DNA of 64,000 nt from Rhodoferax potami. GTDB taxonomy: Bacteria > Pseudomonadota > Gammaproteobacteria > Burkholderiales > Burkholderiaceae_C. The translations under genes and the position numbers were made by a program. Below, piece by piece: positions 1-9,595 of this stretch (the stretch's first letter is position 1; every line of letters starts with the position of its first letter). The notes beneath the pieces were generated by a model, which was not told the origin of the DNA, made no database searches, and was given only the letters and a program-made list of their open reading frames with translations. The stretch lies in the NCBI RefSeq assembly GCF_032193765.1, contig NZ_JAVBIJ010000001.1, positions 2,232,001 through 2,296,000 of the forward strand. Direction: 5' to 3'.

Positions 1-56
1 GAACACGAGCACAGCCCGACTAAAATCACTGGTCCCTCTGTGAAAGTCGATTCCCC

Positions 57-2225
57 ATGCCCCGCCAACTATTCGTTACCACCGCCCTCCCCTACGCCAA
101 CGGCAACTTCCATATCGGTCACATCATGGAATACATCCAGGCCGACATCTGGGTGCGGTATCAGCGCATGCAGGGCAATGCGGTCAATTTTGTGGGTGCG
201 GACGACACCCACGGCGCGCCCATCATGATTGCGGCTGAAAAGGCTGGCGTGACGCCCGAGCAGTTCGTGGCCAACATCGCCGCCGGCCGCAAGCAGTATC
301 TGGATGGCTTTCACATCAGCTTTGACAACTGGCACAGCACCCACTCGCCCGAAAACACCGAGCTGGCCCGCCAGATTTACCGTGACCTGCGCGACCGCGC
401 CGATGGCAGTCTGATTGAAGTGCGCACCATCGAGCAGTTCTTCGACCCCGAGAAGAACATGTTCCTGCCCGACCGCTACATCAAGGGCGAGTGCCCCAAG
501 TGCCACGCCAAAGACCAGTACGGCGACAACTGCGAGGTGTGCGGCTCGGTCTACGCGCCTACTGACCTGATCAACCCCTTCTCGGCCCTCTCCGGCGCAA
601 AGCCCGAACTCAAGAATTCTGAGCACTACTTCTTCAAGCTCTCCGACCCGCGCTGCGTGGAGTTTCTGGAAAACTGGACGCAAGACGGCAAGCTGCAGCC
701 CGAAGTGGCCAACAAGATCAAAGAGTGGTTCAGCGTGCGCACCAACCCGGACGGCACCCAGAGCGAAGGCTTGGGCGACTGGGACATTTCGCGCGATGCG
801 CCCTACTTCGGCATCGAGATTCCCGATGCGCCGGGCAAGTACTTCTATGTGTGGCTGGACGCGCCTGTGGGCTACTTGGCGTCGCTCAAAAACTGGTTCG
901 ACAAAGGCGGCCCCAAGGCCAAGCACGGCGACGCCCGCAGCTTTGACGAATACATCAAGGCTGAAGACACCGAGCAGTACCACTTCATCGGCAAAGACAT
1001 CGTCACCTTCCACACCCTGTTCTGGCCGGCGATGCTGAAGTTCAGCGGCCGCAAGATGCCGAACAACGTGTTCGTGCACGGCTTCTTGACCGTGAACAAC
1101 GGCGAGAAGATGAGCAAGAGCCGCGGCACCGGCCTCGACCCGCTCAAGTACCTGAGCCTGGGCATGAATGCCGAGTGGCTGCGCTACTACCTGGCGGCCA
1201 AGCTGTCGGCGCGCAATGAAGATATCGACTTCAACGCCGAAGACTTCATGCTGCGGGTGAACAGCGATTTGATCGGCAAGTTCATCAACATCGCCTCCCG
1301 CGCAGCCGGCTTCTTGACCAAGCGTTTTGACGGCAAGCTGACCAGCAACTTCGGCACCCAAGGGGGTGCACTGCTGGCTGAAATCCGCAGTGCTTCTGAC
1401 GCGCTGGCCGCCCATTTCGAGGCCCGCGAGTACAGCAAGGCCACCCGCGAAGTCATGCTGCTGGCCGACAAAGTCAACGCCTATGTGGACCAGAACAAGC
1501 CTTGGGACTTGGCCAAAGACGTGGCTAACAACGAGGCACTGCACCAAGTGTGCTCGGTGCTGATCAACGCGTTTGACGCCTTGAGCCGTTACTTGGCCCC
1601 TGTGCTGCCAGGCTTGGCGCAAGCGGTGCAAAGCTTTGTGGGCCGCCCCATGGACACCTGGGCCGTGGCCGGCGATGTACAAGCCATCCAGCCCTACCAA
1701 CACCTCATGCAACGCGTCACCCCCGAGCAGCTGGAAGCGCTTTTTGAACCAAAAGAGCCTTTAGCGCAGGCAGAACCTGCGCAAGCAGCTCCTAAAAAAG
1801 TAGCAAAGTCAGCGCCCGCCGCTGTGCCGGTCGACCCCAATGCCCCCGGTGGCGAGGCGCTAGCGCCCACCATCAGCATTGACGACTTCGCCAAGATCGA
1901 CCTGCGCATTGCAAGAATAGTGAACTGCGAAGCCGTGGAAGGCTCCACCAAGCTGTTGCGCCTGACCCTCGATGTGGGTGAAAAGAACGCTGACGGCCAG
2001 CCCACCACGCGCAATGTGTTCAGCGGCATCGCCAGCATGTACAAGCCCGAAGAGCTGGTGGGCCAGCTCACCGTGCTGGTGGCCAACTTGGCACCGCGCA
2101 AGATGAAGTTCGGCATCAGCGAAGGCATGGTCATGGCGGCCAGCCATGCAGATGAAGGTACCAACCCCGGCATCTACATCCTGAACCCTTGGCCCGGCGC
2201 CCAGCCTGGCATGCGCATCCACTGA
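57..2225 (+). CDS. metG: methionyl-tRNA synthetase
   Basis: Charges tRNA-Met with methionine in the cytoplasm. The 722-residue product has the class I HIGH motif at residues 19-22, KMSKS at 351-355 and a four-cysteine zinc knuckle (C146, C149, C159, C162). After the anticodon-binding region comes an Ala/Pro/Lys-rich linker (about 560-605), then a C-terminal OB-fold tRNA-binding domain of the EMAPII/Trbp111 type (about 610-722), which gives dimeric long-form MetRS. The start at the ATG fits the family N-terminus, which begins a few residues before the first beta strand. Oddity: part of the linker (about residues 568-584) is encoded by a copy of a dispersed palindromic repeat seen elsewhere in the window. 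Confidence 0.98.
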   Translation: MPRQLFVTTALPYANGNFHIGHIMEYIQADIWVRYQRMQGNAVNFVGADDTHGAPIMIAAEKAGVTPEQFVANIAAGRKQYLDGFHISFDNWHSTHSPENTELARQIYRDLRDRADGSLIEVRTIEQFFDPEKNMFLPDRYIKGECPKCHAKDQYGDNCEVCGSVYAPTDLINPFSALSGAKPELKNSEHYFFKLSDPRCVEFLENWTQDGKLQPEVANKIKEWFSVRTNPDGTQSEGLGDWDISRDAPYFGIEIPDAPGKYFYVWLDAPVGYLASLKNWFDKGGPKAKHGDARSFDEYIKAEDTEQYHFIGKDIVTFHTLFWPAMLKFSGRKMPNNVFVHGFLTVNNGEKMSKSRGTGLDPLKYLSLGMNAEWLRYYLAAKLSARNEDIDFNAEDFMLRVNSDLIGKFINIASRAAGFLTKRFDGKLTSNFGTQGGALLAEIRSASDALAAHFEAREYSKATREVMLLADKVNAYVDQNKPWDLAKDVANNEALHQVCSVLINAFDALSRYLAPVLPGLAQAVQSFVGRPMDTWAVAGDVQAIQPYQHLMQRVTPEQLEALFEPKEPLAQAEPAQAAPKKVAKSAPAAVPVDPNAPGGEALAPTISIDDFAKIDLRIARIVNCEAVEGSTKLLRLTLDVGEKNADGQPTTRNVFSGIASMYKPEELVGQLTVLVANLAPRKMKFGISEGMVMAASHADEGTNPGIYILNPWPGAQPGMRIH
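1757..1807 (+). repeat. dispersed 51-nt palindromic repeat, copy A (inside metG)
   Basis: Begins GCCTTTAGCGCA, has CTGCGC and AGCAGCTCCT in the middle and ends TAGCAAA. It aligns without gaps over 51 bases to the copy at 27278-27328 (about 37 of 51 identical by eye). It lies in frame in the MetG linker. Confidence 0.7.
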
Positions 2226-2256
2226 ACCCACGCAGCGCGATCCGGGCCTCGTCACC

Positions 2257-3003
2257 ATGTTCCCTTGGACCTACGGCTGGATCGATACCGAGCGCACCCC
2301 TGAAGCCAACACCCGCCTCGGCATGGCACTGGCCTTTGTGGCCGGGGCCACCAATGCGGGGGGCTTTCTGGCGGTGCACCAATACACCTCCCATGTGACG
2401 GGCATCGTCTCGTCGGTGGTGGACTCGGTGGTGCTGGGCCACACCGAGGTGGCCCTGACCGGCATGGCCATGCTGATCGCCTTTGTGTTCGGCGCCATGG
2501 CCAGTTCGGTGCTGGTCAACTGGGGCTTGCGCTGCCGGCTGCAGGTCGCCTACGGCCTGCCGCTGCTGCTGGAAGCGGCTCTGCTGCTGGTGTTTGGCAT
2601 TTTCGGGGGCGTTATGAACTACGCCTATTACTTTTTCACCCCGCTCACGGTCACCCTGCTCTGCTTCATCATGGGGCTACAGAACGCGGTGATCACCAAG
2701 ATTTCGCGCGCCGAAATCCGCACCACCCACTTGACTGGCATGGTGACCGATGTCGGCATTGAGCTGGGTAAGATGGTCTACCTCAACCTGGACCCCCAAG
2801 CCGCCCCCGTCCAGGCCAACACCGACAAACTCCGCCTGCTCGGCAAGCTGATAGGCAGCTTTGTGCTCGGCGCGTGGGTCGGGGCTCTGGGCTTTAACTC
2901 CCTGGGCTTTGTCACCACGGTGCCCCTGGCCTTGATTCTGTTGTACCTGGTAGCCCGCCCCGCCTTGAACGACCTGCGCCGTTACACGCAGACCCTGGGC
3001 TGA
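2257..3003 (+). CDS. DUF1275 (YoaK-type) membrane protein
   Basis: A 248-residue integral membrane protein of the YoaK/DUF1275 family, whose substrate is not established. About six hydrophobic segments are visible, starting with a segment rich in Gly/Ala near residues 23-40 (GATNAGGFLAV, where the family usually has a GxxDA-like motif) and ending near residue 240. It starts 31 bases after metG and runs on into nadB 29 bases later, so the three may share a transcript, although their functions do not obviously connect. The first ATG in the frame matches the family N-terminus. Confidence 0.85.
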   Translation: MFPWTYGWIDTERTPEANTRLGMALAFVAGATNAGGFLAVHQYTSHVTGIVSSVVDSVVLGHTEVALTGMAMLIAFVFGAMASSVLVNWGLRCRLQVAYGLPLLLEAALLLVFGIFGGVMNYAYYFFTPLTVTLLCFIMGLQNAVITKISRAEIRTTHLTGMVTDVGIELGKMVYLNLDPQAAPVQANTDKLRLLGKLIGSFVLGAWVGALGFNSLGFVTTVPLALILLYLVARPALNDLRRYTQTLG

Positions 3004-3032
3004 TCGCCACCGACCTCTTTTCTTTTCTGCGA

Positions 3033-4640
3033 ATGTCTACTCAACTCCCCTCTTCGCTGCACTTTGATGTGCTCATCGTTGGCAGCGGCCTCGCCGGTCT
3101 GAGTGCGGCGCTGCTGCTCTCGCAGCAATACCGCGTAGCCATCCTCACCAAACGCGCGGTGCGCGAAGGCAGCAGTGGCTGGGCCCAAGGCGGCATAGCT
3201 GCCGTGTGGGACAAGGACGACAGCTTTGCCGCCCACGTGGACGACACCCTGATTGCCGGTGCCGGCCTGTGCGACCTCAAAGCCACGCAGTTCGTGGTGG
3301 AAAACGCGCCCCAAAGCATCGCCTGGTTGCAAAAGCTGGGCGTGCCGTTTTCAGAAGAAGCCGGCCACGCCGGCCAGCTGCACCTCACCCGCGAAGGCGG
3401 CCACAGTGCGCGCCGCATCGTCCATGTGACCGATGCCACCGGTGCCGCAGTGCAACAGACCCTGATTGAAAAGGTGAAAGCCAGCGCCAATGTGACGCTG
3501 TTTGAGCACCACACGCTGGTGGACCTGATCACCACCAACAAACTCGGCCAAGCTGGCCCCAACCGATGTGTGGGCCTGTACGCGCTGGACGACGACACCG
3601 ACGAAGTGCTCACCTTCCAAGCGCCCCACACCATTTTGGCCACCGGCGGCGCGGGCAAGGTCTACCTTTACACCACCAACCCCGACACCGCCACTGGCGA
3701 CGGCATTGCCGCAGCCTGGCGCGCGGGCTGCCAGGTGCAGAACATGGAGTTCATCCAGTTCCACCCCACCTGCCTGTTCCACCCGCACGCCAAGAGCTTT
3801 TTGATCACCGAAGCGGTGCGTGGCGAAGGCGGCCGCCTGCTGCTGCCGACCGGCGAGCGCTTCATGCCCAAGCACGACCCGCGTGCCGAGCTGGCCCCGC
3901 GCGACGTGGTGGCCCGCGCCATCGACTTCGAGATGAAAAAAGGCGGCTTTGACTGCGTGTACCTCGACATCTCACACCAGCCGCTGAGCTTTATCCAAGA
4001 GCACTTTCCCAACATCTACGCCCGCTGCCTGGAGCTGGGCATCGACATGGCCAAGCAGCCCATCCCTGTGGTGCCGGCGGCCCACTACACCTGCGGCGGC
4101 GTGGTCACCGACCTCGACGCCCGCACCGATGTAGAGGGCCTGTACGCCGTGGGCGAAACAGCCTGCACCGGCTTGCACGGCGCGAACCGTTTGGCCTCGA
4201 ATTCGCTGGTGGAGTGCATGGTGTTTGCGCGATCCGCTACCGCTTTGATAGCAAGTGAGCTGGCCAGCGGCAGCTCAGAGGCACCACGCCAGTTGCCCGC
4301 CTGGGACGACAGCCGCGTCACCGATGCGGACGAGAGCGTGGTCATCTCCCACAACTGGGACGAGCTGCGCCGCTTCATGTGGGACTACGTGGGTATCGTG
4401 CGCACCAACAAACGGCTGGAGCGCGCTGCCCACCGCATTGCCTTGCTGCAAGACGAGATTGCCGAGTTTTATGCCCACTTCCATGTCACGCGCGACCTGC
4501 TGGAGCTACGCAACCTAGTGCAGGTCGCCGACCTGATTGTGAAAAGCGCCCAAGCCCGCCACGAAAGCCGCGGCCTGCACTTCAGCCGCGACTACCCCGG
4601 TATGCTGGATGTGGCGGTCCCCACGACCCTCACGCCTTAG
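3033..4640 (+). CDS. nadB: L-aspartate oxidase
   Basis: FAD-dependent oxidation of L-aspartate to iminoaspartate, the first step of de novo NAD synthesis; nadA and nadC lie 20 kb away at 24597-26569. The 535-residue protein has the dinucleotide motif GSGLAG at residues 17-22, the Ser/Gly-rich FAD region SSGWAQGG, and the late flavoprotein signature TGLHGANRLASNSL shared with succinate dehydrogenase flavoproteins. The C-terminal helical domain is complete. The 3' end overlaps the convergent lysR gene by 11 bases. A low-conservation stretch after the signature (FARSATALIASELASGSS) is encoded by bases resembling the dispersed repeat. Confidence 0.97.
   Translation: MSTQLPSSLHFDVLIVGSGLAGLSAALLLSQQYRVAILTKRAVREGSSGWAQGGIAAVWDKDDSFAAHVDDTLIAGAGLCDLKATQFVVENAPQSIAWLQKLGVPFSEEAGHAGQLHLTREGGHSARRIVHVTDATGAAVQQTLIEKVKASANVTLFEHHTLVDLITTNKLGQAGPNRCVGLYALDDDTDEVLTFQAPHTILATGGAGKVYLYTTNPDTATGDGIAAAWRAGCQVQNMEFIQFHPTCLFHPHAKSFLITEAVRGEGGRLLLPTGERFMPKHDPRAELAPRDVVARAIDFEMKKGGFDCVYLDISHQPLSFIQEHFPNIYARCLELGIDMAKQPIPVVPAAHYTCGGVVTDLDARTDVEGLYAVGETACTGLHGANRLASNSLVECMVFARSATALIASELASGSSEAPRQLPAWDDSRVTDADESVVISHNWDELRRFMWDYVGIVRTNKRLERAAHRIALLQDEIAEFYAHFHVTRDLLELRNLVQVADLIVKSAQARHESRGLHFSRDYPGMLDVAVPTTLTP
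4232..4276 (+). repeat. possible degenerate copy of the dispersed repeat inside nadB
   Basis: Contains TTTGATAGCAA, shared with the scpA-adjacent copy, followed by GAGCTGGCCAGCGG. The match is partial and the copy is uncertain. It is in frame. Confidence 0.3.
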
Positions 4641-5544
4641 GCTTTTTCTTGGCCTGAAGCGCTGCGCGCAGGTGCTCGTAAAACACCTGCGAGGGTGCAC
4701 TCAGGGTCGCGCCACGCAACGTAGTGAGGCCCAGTTGCCGGGAGACCGCGGGCTGTCGCAATGACACCCCCACCAGCATGGGGTGGTTTGCGGGCAAAGC
4801 CAGCCGTGGCACAGCTGCCATGCCCAAACCTGCCTCCACCATGCCCAACAGCGTGGCAATGTGGCTGACTTCAAAGCGGTAGGAGGGGTTGCAGCCGGCA
4901 CGGGCCAAGGCATCGTCCAGCAACTGGCGGTTGCCGCTGCTGCGCGCAACGGCAATCAACTTTTCATCGGCCAAATCTGCCCACGCCACGGAGCGGCGCT
5001 TGGCCATGGCGTGTCCGCGGGGCATGGCCAGCACAAACTCGTCATCATGGATTGGCAGGAAGTCCACCCCCGGCACCTGGTTGCCCATAAACGCGATGCC
5101 GAAGTCGCACTCACCCGCCAGCACACTGGCCACCACTTGGCCGGCGGCCTCATCCATCAAGCGGATGCGGATCTTCGGAAACTTCTCGCTGAATGAACTG
5201 ACCACCGAAGGCAAAAAATGCAGCGCTGCTGAGGGCACGCAGGCCACAGTCACCCGCCCTATGCGGCTTCCCGCAATGTCAGAGATGCCGAGCATAGCGG
5301 CTTCCAGATCGTCCAGTGCCGCGCGGGCGCGCTCGAGAAAAGTGCGCCCCAGCGGCGTCAACTTCACATCGCGGGTGGTGCAATTAAACAGTTTGGCACC
5401 CAGGATAGTTTCCAGCCTCTCGATGCGTCGGCTTAACGCCGGAGAAGACAGGTGGATCTCGTCCGCTGCTGCGCGAAAGCTGCCCCGCTCCGCCACGGCC
5501 ACAAAAGCCTGAAGTTGCTGCAAATCGAAATTGATGCGTGCCAT
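4630..5544 (-). CDS. LysR-family transcriptional regulator
   Basis: A 304-residue LysR regulator: N-terminal winged HTH at about 1-62 (QLQAFVAVAERGSFRAAADEI, then SPALSRRIERLE), linker helix, and an effector-binding domain from about 92 to 290. It is divergent from the tctC gene, with 83 bases between the start codons. By the usual LysR logic it probably controls the TTT/CoA-transferase operon at 5628-13019 in response to an organic acid or CoA ester; this is inference from position. It ends with a Lys-rich tail and overlaps the end of nadB convergently. Confidence 0.93.
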   Translation of the reverse strand: MARINFDLQQLQAFVAVAERGSFRAAADEIHLSSPALSRRIERLETILGAKLFNCTTRDVKLTPLGRTFLERARAALDDLEAAMLGISDIAGSRIGRVTVACVPSAALHFLPSVVSSFSEKFPKIRIRLMDEAAGQVVASVLAGECDFGIAFMGNQVPGVDFLPIHDDEFVLAMPRGHAMAKRRSVAWADLADEKLIAVARSSGNRQLLDDALARAGCNPSYRFEVSHIATLLGMVEAGLGMAAVPRLALPANHPMLVGVSLRQPAVSRQLGLTTLRGATLSAPSQVFYEHLRAALQAKKKPKA

Positions 5545-5627
5545 GCACCAATACTAGCAAAAGTTGCAATTCACAAACCGACCGGCAAAGCGCAACATCC
5601 GCTTCATAACGATCAGGAGACAAGGCT
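5545..5627. promoter_or_regulatory. divergent promoter region between lysR and the TTT operon
   Basis: Eighty-three bases between divergent genes, the expected place for a LysR operator. TTGCAA at the lysR side is a small palindrome, but I cannot define a convincing T-N11-A site. A clear Shine-Dalgarno (CAGGAGA) sits about 10 bases before the tctC start. Confidence 0.5.
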
Positions 5628-6602
5628 ATGCCCATGAAGAATTTGCTCACCGCCACGGTTGCCCTTGGCGCATTGTTTAACCCGCTTTCACAGGCACTCG
5701 CCCAAGCATGGCCTGAAAAAACCATCACCATCGTGGTCCCGACGGCTGCGGGCGGCGCCAATGACGCGATTGCCCGGATCATCGGCCAAGGCCTCAGTGC
5801 CAAACTCGGCCAACCCGTAGTAGTAGAAAACAAGGCCGGTGCCGGCGGCGCCATTGCCTCTGAACATGTGGCCAAAGCTGCGCCAGACGGTTACACCATC
5901 ATGCTCGGCTACATAGCTACCCATGGCATCAACCCGGCCCTGCAAAAGCTGAAGTACGACCCGGTCACTGACTTCGAGCCCATCGGCATGATTGCTGCAT
6001 CCCCTACCGTACTAGTCGTGAACAACAACGTGCCGGCCAAGAACGCGAAAGAGCTGGTCCAGCTGATCAAAGCGAAACCCAACACTTTCAACTACGCGAG
6101 CGCAGGAAACGGCACCGCACCTCACATTGCAGGCGAGTTGTTCCGGATGTCCGCAGCTTTGGAAATGCAGGGCATTCCTTACAAGGGCTCTGCACCCGCC
6201 GTCGTGGACACCATTGCGGGCAGCACCCAGCTTATGTTCCCCAGCATGTTTACCGCCTACCCGCAGGTCAAGGGCGGCAAGCTGCGCGCACTGGGCATTG
6301 CCGGCGAGAAACGCTCCATCGTGATGCCGGAACTGCCCACGCTGGCGGAGCAAGGCATTGCCAACGTGAACATGTCGCAGTGGTACGCGATGTTTGCACC
6401 CGCCAAAACACCCAAGGCCGTCATCGACAAGCTCAACAAGGAGATGAACGCCATCCTGACCGACAAAGCGACCGAGAAGAAGATTGAAGACCAGGGCGCA
6501 GAAGTCGAAACAGGCACCCCAGACCAGCTCAAAGCCTTCGTCAAGAAAGAAGCTGCCCATTGGAAAGCGGTGGTGACCGCGGCCAAGATTCAAATCGATT
6601 GA
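5628..6602 (+). CDS. tripartite tricarboxylate transporter substrate-binding protein (TctC/Bug family)
   Basis: Periplasmic solute receptor of the Bug/TctC family, 324 residues. It has a signal peptide (about 1-25, ending QALA) and the family start of the mature protein, WPEKTITIVVPTAAGG, followed by NDAIARIIG. These receptors normally bind carboxylate-bearing solutes. The partner membrane subunits tctB and tctA are encoded at 10985-13019, separated from it by four enzyme genes, so the receptor, enzymes and permease appear to be one pathway unit. A good Shine-Dalgarno precedes the ATG; a second ATG two codons later is a possible start. Confidence 0.95.
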   Translation: MPMKNLLTATVALGALFNPLSQALAQAWPEKTITIVVPTAAGGANDAIARIIGQGLSAKLGQPVVVENKAGAGGAIASEHVAKAAPDGYTIMLGYIATHGINPALQKLKYDPVTDFEPIGMIAASPTVLVVNNNVPAKNAKELVQLIKAKPNTFNYASAGNGTAPHIAGELFRMSAALEMQGIPYKGSAPAVVDTIAGSTQLMFPSMFTAYPQVKGGKLRALGIAGEKRSIVMPELPTLAEQGIANVNMSQWYAMFAPAKTPKAVIDKLNKEMNAILTDKATEKKIEDQGAEVETGTPDQLKAFVKKEAAHWKAVVTAAKIQID

Positions 6603-6619
6603 GCCGGGGAGCACACAGT

Positions 6620-7477
6620 ATGAATTTGCAAGATTGGATCGGCCGCAGCGAAACCGTGGACGACATTGCCACCGCTACCCCGTATGCCGCGCTCTCCGCC
6701 ACGCTGGACTGGCCTGCGCCCCTGGCAGGGCAACGCCCCGCCCCCGGCACACCGCTGCCGTACCTCTGGCATTGGCTGTATTTCCTGCCGATGTACGCCC
6801 AATCAGAAATCGGCGCCGACGGGCACGCCAAACGTGGCAGCTTTTTGCCCCCCGTGCCCCTACCCCGCCGCATGTGGGCGGGCAGCGACTTCACCTTTCA
6901 CGCACCTTTGTTGGTAGGTGATGAGCTTCGCCGCACCTCCACCATCATGGATGTGAAGGAAAAGTCAGGCCGCACCGGCAACCTGATCTTTGTGAAGGTA
7001 CGCCACGAGATTAGCCGCAATGGCGAGGGCTATCCGGCACTCACCGAACACCACAACATCGTGTACCGCGATGCCCCCAAGCCGGATGACGTGGTGCCCG
7101 CACCCACACAGTCCCCCGCTAGCTCTGCGTGGGAGCGCCACATCGTGCCCGACGACGTGCTCTTGTTCCGCTACTCGGCGCTGACATTCAACGGTCACCG
7201 CATTCACTATGACCGCAAATACGTCACCGAAGTCGAGGGCTACCCCGGCCTCATCGTTCATGGCCCGCTGATTGCCACCTTGCTGATGGACCTGTTGCGC
7301 AGCAACAAGCCCGATGCGGTGGTGCGCAATTTCGAATTCAAGGCCGTGCGGCCCACGTTTGACATCCACCCCTTCTCCGTACACGGAGAGCCGTCTGCAG
7401 ACGGCAAGACGGTGCGCCTCTGGGGCAGAGACCACGAAGGGTTTCTGACCATGGATGCCACGGCGACGCTTGCCTGA
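6620..7477 (+). CDS. MaoC/FAS1-like acyl-CoA hydratase (mesaconyl-C4-CoA or itaconyl-CoA hydratase type)
   Basis: A 285-residue double-hotdog protein of the type annotated as FAS1-like dehydratase or mesaconyl-C4-CoA hydratase. The N-terminal half holds LPYLWHWLYFLP and GADGHAKRGSFLPPVPLPRR; the C-terminal half has the MaoC-like stretch FRYSALTFNGHRIHYDRKY, where the Asn and His positions correspond to the hydratase catalytic region. Family members hydrate mesaconyl-, 3-methylfumaryl- or itaconyl-CoA. The start at MNLQDWIG is chosen because it matches the family N-terminus; an upstream in-frame ATG would overlap tctC. With the neighbouring CoA-transferase and CitE-like lyase this suggests breakdown of a C5 dicarboxylate. 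Confidence 0.88.
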   Translation: MNLQDWIGRSETVDDIATATPYAALSATLDWPAPLAGQRPAPGTPLPYLWHWLYFLPMYAQSEIGADGHAKRGSFLPPVPLPRRMWAGSDFTFHAPLLVGDELRRTSTIMDVKEKSGRTGNLIFVKVRHEISRNGEGYPALTEHHNIVYRDAPKPDDVVPAPTQSPASSAWERHIVPDDVLLFRYSALTFNGHRIHYDRKYVTEVEGYPGLIVHGPLIATLLMDLLRSNKPDAVVRNFEFKAVRPTFDIHPFSVHGEPSADGKTVRLWGRDHEGFLTMDATATLA

Positions 7478-7503
7478 AACCCTGATCCCTCTATCTCATC
7501 GCT

Positions 7504-8685
7504 ATGCAACCTCTCAAAGGCATCACCGTTGTCACGCTGGAACACGCCATTGCAGCGCCCTTTGCCACCCGACAACTGGCCGACATGGGTGCCCGTGTCA
7601 TCAAAATTGAACGCCCGGGCACCGGGGACTTTGCCCGGGGTTACGACGAGCGTGTGCGTGGCCTGGCCTCGCACTTTGTCTGGACCAACCGCTCCAAAGA
7701 GAGCCTGACCTTGGACGTCAAACACGTTGAAGCGCAAAAAATCCTGATGCGCCTGATCGTCGAAGAAGCGGACGTCGTGGTGCAAAACTTGGCACCGGGC
7801 GCCGCCGCACGGCTAGGCTTGTCGTATGAGGCACTCTCCAAGGTCAAGCCCGGCATCATCGTCTGCGATATCTCCGGCTACGGCAGCGACGGCCCTTACC
7901 GCGACAAGAAGGCTTATGACCTGTTGATCCAGAGCGAAGCGGGTTTCGTATCTGTCACTGGTACGCCGGATACACCGTCCAAGGCCGGCCCATCCATTGC
8001 CGATATTGCGGCCGGCATGTATGCCTACACCAACATCCTGGGCGCACTGATGCACCGCCAGCAAACCGGCCAAGGACAACGCATCGACATTTCCATGCTC
8101 GAGGCTCTGGGCGAGTGGATGAACTACCCGCTGTACTACGCGTTCGAAGGTGCAACACCTCCTGCGCGCACCGGTGCCAGCCACGCCACCATTTACCCCT
8201 ATGGCCCATTTGCCGCCGGAGATGGCAAGACCGTCATGCTCGGTCTGCAAAACGAACGGGAATGGAAGATCTTCTGTGACAAGGTTTTGCTGCAGCCCCA
8301 ACTCGCCAGCGAAGAACGCTTCTCCAGCAACGGCAAGCGCAGTGCACAGCGGGCGGAACTGTCTGCCTTGATTCTGCAAGCGTTCTCCAGCCTCACAGCA
8401 GCTGACGTGGCCCAACGCTTAGAAGAAGCCGGCATCGCCAATGCACAAGTCAACACCATGGCCGAAGTGTGGGAGCACCCTCAGCTCAAAGCCCGCCAAC
8501 GCTGGACGACGGTTGAAACCGCCAAAGGCACCGTCCCTGCCCTGATACCACCCGGCAGTTGGCAACACGGCGCCGCCCGCATGGACCCGGTGCCTGCATT
8601 GGGCGAGCACACCGCCGCCATTCTTGGCAACCTGGGCTACAGCGCAGCCCAGATAAACGCCCTGCGCACCGAAGCCGCAGTGTGA
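7504..8685 (+). CDS. CaiB/BaiF class III CoA-transferase
   Basis: Class III CoA-transferase, 393 residues, full length. It begins PLKGITVVTLEHAIAAPFATR, the usual family opening, and has the catalytic aspartate in the SIADIAAGMYA stretch at about residue 167, at the position known from formyl-CoA transferase. It would move CoA, probably from succinyl-CoA, onto an imported dicarboxylate. It follows the hydratase after 26 bases and precedes the CoA lyase by 7 bases. An itaconate or mesaconate CoA-transferase role is inferred from these neighbours, not from substrate residues. Confidence 0.93.
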   Translation: MQPLKGITVVTLEHAIAAPFATRQLADMGARVIKIERPGTGDFARGYDERVRGLASHFVWTNRSKESLTLDVKHVEAQKILMRLIVEEADVVVQNLAPGAAARLGLSYEALSKVKPGIIVCDISGYGSDGPYRDKKAYDLLIQSEAGFVSVTGTPDTPSKAGPSIADIAAGMYAYTNILGALMHRQQTGQGQRIDISMLEALGEWMNYPLYYAFEGATPPARTGASHATIYPYGPFAAGDGKTVMLGLQNEREWKIFCDKVLLQPQLASEERFSSNGKRSAQRAELSALILQAFSSLTAADVAQRLEEAGIANAQVNTMAEVWEHPQLKARQRWTTVETAKGTVPALIPPGSWQHGAARMDPVPALGEHTAAILGNLGYSAAQINALRTEAAV

Positions 8686-8692
8686 GCGCCGC

Positions 8693-9547
8693 ATGAGCAC
8701 GCCGGCCCCCTACACCTACCTCTTCGTTCCGGGCAATCGCCCGGAGCGCTTCGCCAAAGCGGCAGCAAGCGAGGCCGAGCGCGTCATCCTGGATCTGGAG
8801 GATGCGGTTGCGCCTGCGGACAAAGCTGCAGCACGGCAGGCGATCCACACCTGGATGCACGCCGCCTCCACCACCTTGCCACCCCAGCGGCTGATGGTGC
8901 GCATCAACGACGCTAGCAGCGAATTCTTTGCAGACGACCTGGCCCTTCTGCGCACGCTGCCGGCCTGCGGCGTCATGCTGGCAAAAGCAGAACGCGCTGC
9001 AGACCTGCAAACGGTCCGTGACGCCATGCAAGCTGACACAGAGTTGCTGGCCTTGGTGGAAACCGCAGCCGGTATCGCTGCCTGCCCATCCATCGCTAGC
9101 CACGCATCGGTCACCCGGCTCGCGCTGGGCGCGCTGGATCTGATGGTGGACCTGAACATCCCCGCCGACAGCCCTACGCTCACGCTGGCAGCCTCTCAGC
9201 TGGTGTTGGCCTCGCGGGCCGCAGGGCTCGCCGCACCGGTGGCAGGCGTTACGCCCTCGGTACTGGCCGAGCACACCCAAGCCGACATGCAAGACGCCCT
9301 GCGCCTCGGATTCGGCGCCAAGATGTGCATCCACCCCGCCCAATTAGCAGGCGTTCGCCGCGCCTTGGCTCCGCTGCCTGCGGAGGTCGATTGGGCGCAG
9401 GAAATTGTCACTGCCTGGGATGCTGCGCACGCAGGCAAGGGCCCCACGGGTGCGCTCCAGGTGCAGGGAAAGATGGTGGACAAACCTGTCTACCTGCGCG
9501 CCCAACGCATCCTGGACCTCCAACAGTTTTCACATGCGGCCGCCTGA
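8693..9547 (+). CDS. CitE/HpcH-family CoA-ester lyase (citramalyl-/malyl-CoA lyase type)
   Basis: A 284-residue HpcH/HpaI aldolase-superfamily protein of the CitE type. Visible family marks are YLFVPGNRPERFAKA at the N-terminus, the Mg2+-binding DLEDAV at residues 34-39, the acidic metal ligand region LVETAAGI and the late motif FGAKMCIHPAQL. Related enzymes split citramalyl-CoA to pyruvate and acetyl-CoA, or malyl-/methylmalyl-CoA to glyoxylate and an acyl-CoA. Its position directly after the hydratase and CoA-transferase fits the third step of an itaconate-like pathway. The ATG is preceded by GAGCGCC, a weak ribosome site, just after the upstream stop. Confidence 0.92.
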   Translation: MSTPAPYTYLFVPGNRPERFAKAAASEAERVILDLEDAVAPADKAAARQAIHTWMHAASTTLPPQRLMVRINDASSEFFADDLALLRTLPACGVMLAKAERAADLQTVRDAMQADTELLALVETAAGIAACPSIASHASVTRLALGALDLMVDLNIPADSPTLTLAASQLVLASRAAGLAAPVAGVTPSVLAEHTQADMQDALRLGFGAKMCIHPAQLAGVRRALAPLPAEVDWAQEIVTAWDAAHAGKGPTGALQVQGKMVDKPVYLRAQRILDLQQFSHAAA

Positions 9548-9595
9548 AGCCGTCCCAAACCCTATTCATTACGTCTCAACAGAAGGAACAACAAA

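Noticed and set aside
69..1712. 547-residue open frame on the minus strand opposite metG
   Set aside because: It lies wholly antisense to a clear synthetase gene, has low-complexity Val/Gly/His-rich sequence, and arises from the GC-rich third-position pattern.
1856..1867. GGCGCTAGCGCC-like palindrome in metG as another repeat copy
   Set aside because: Only the central GCTAGCGC is shared; the other arms are missing, so chance is likely.
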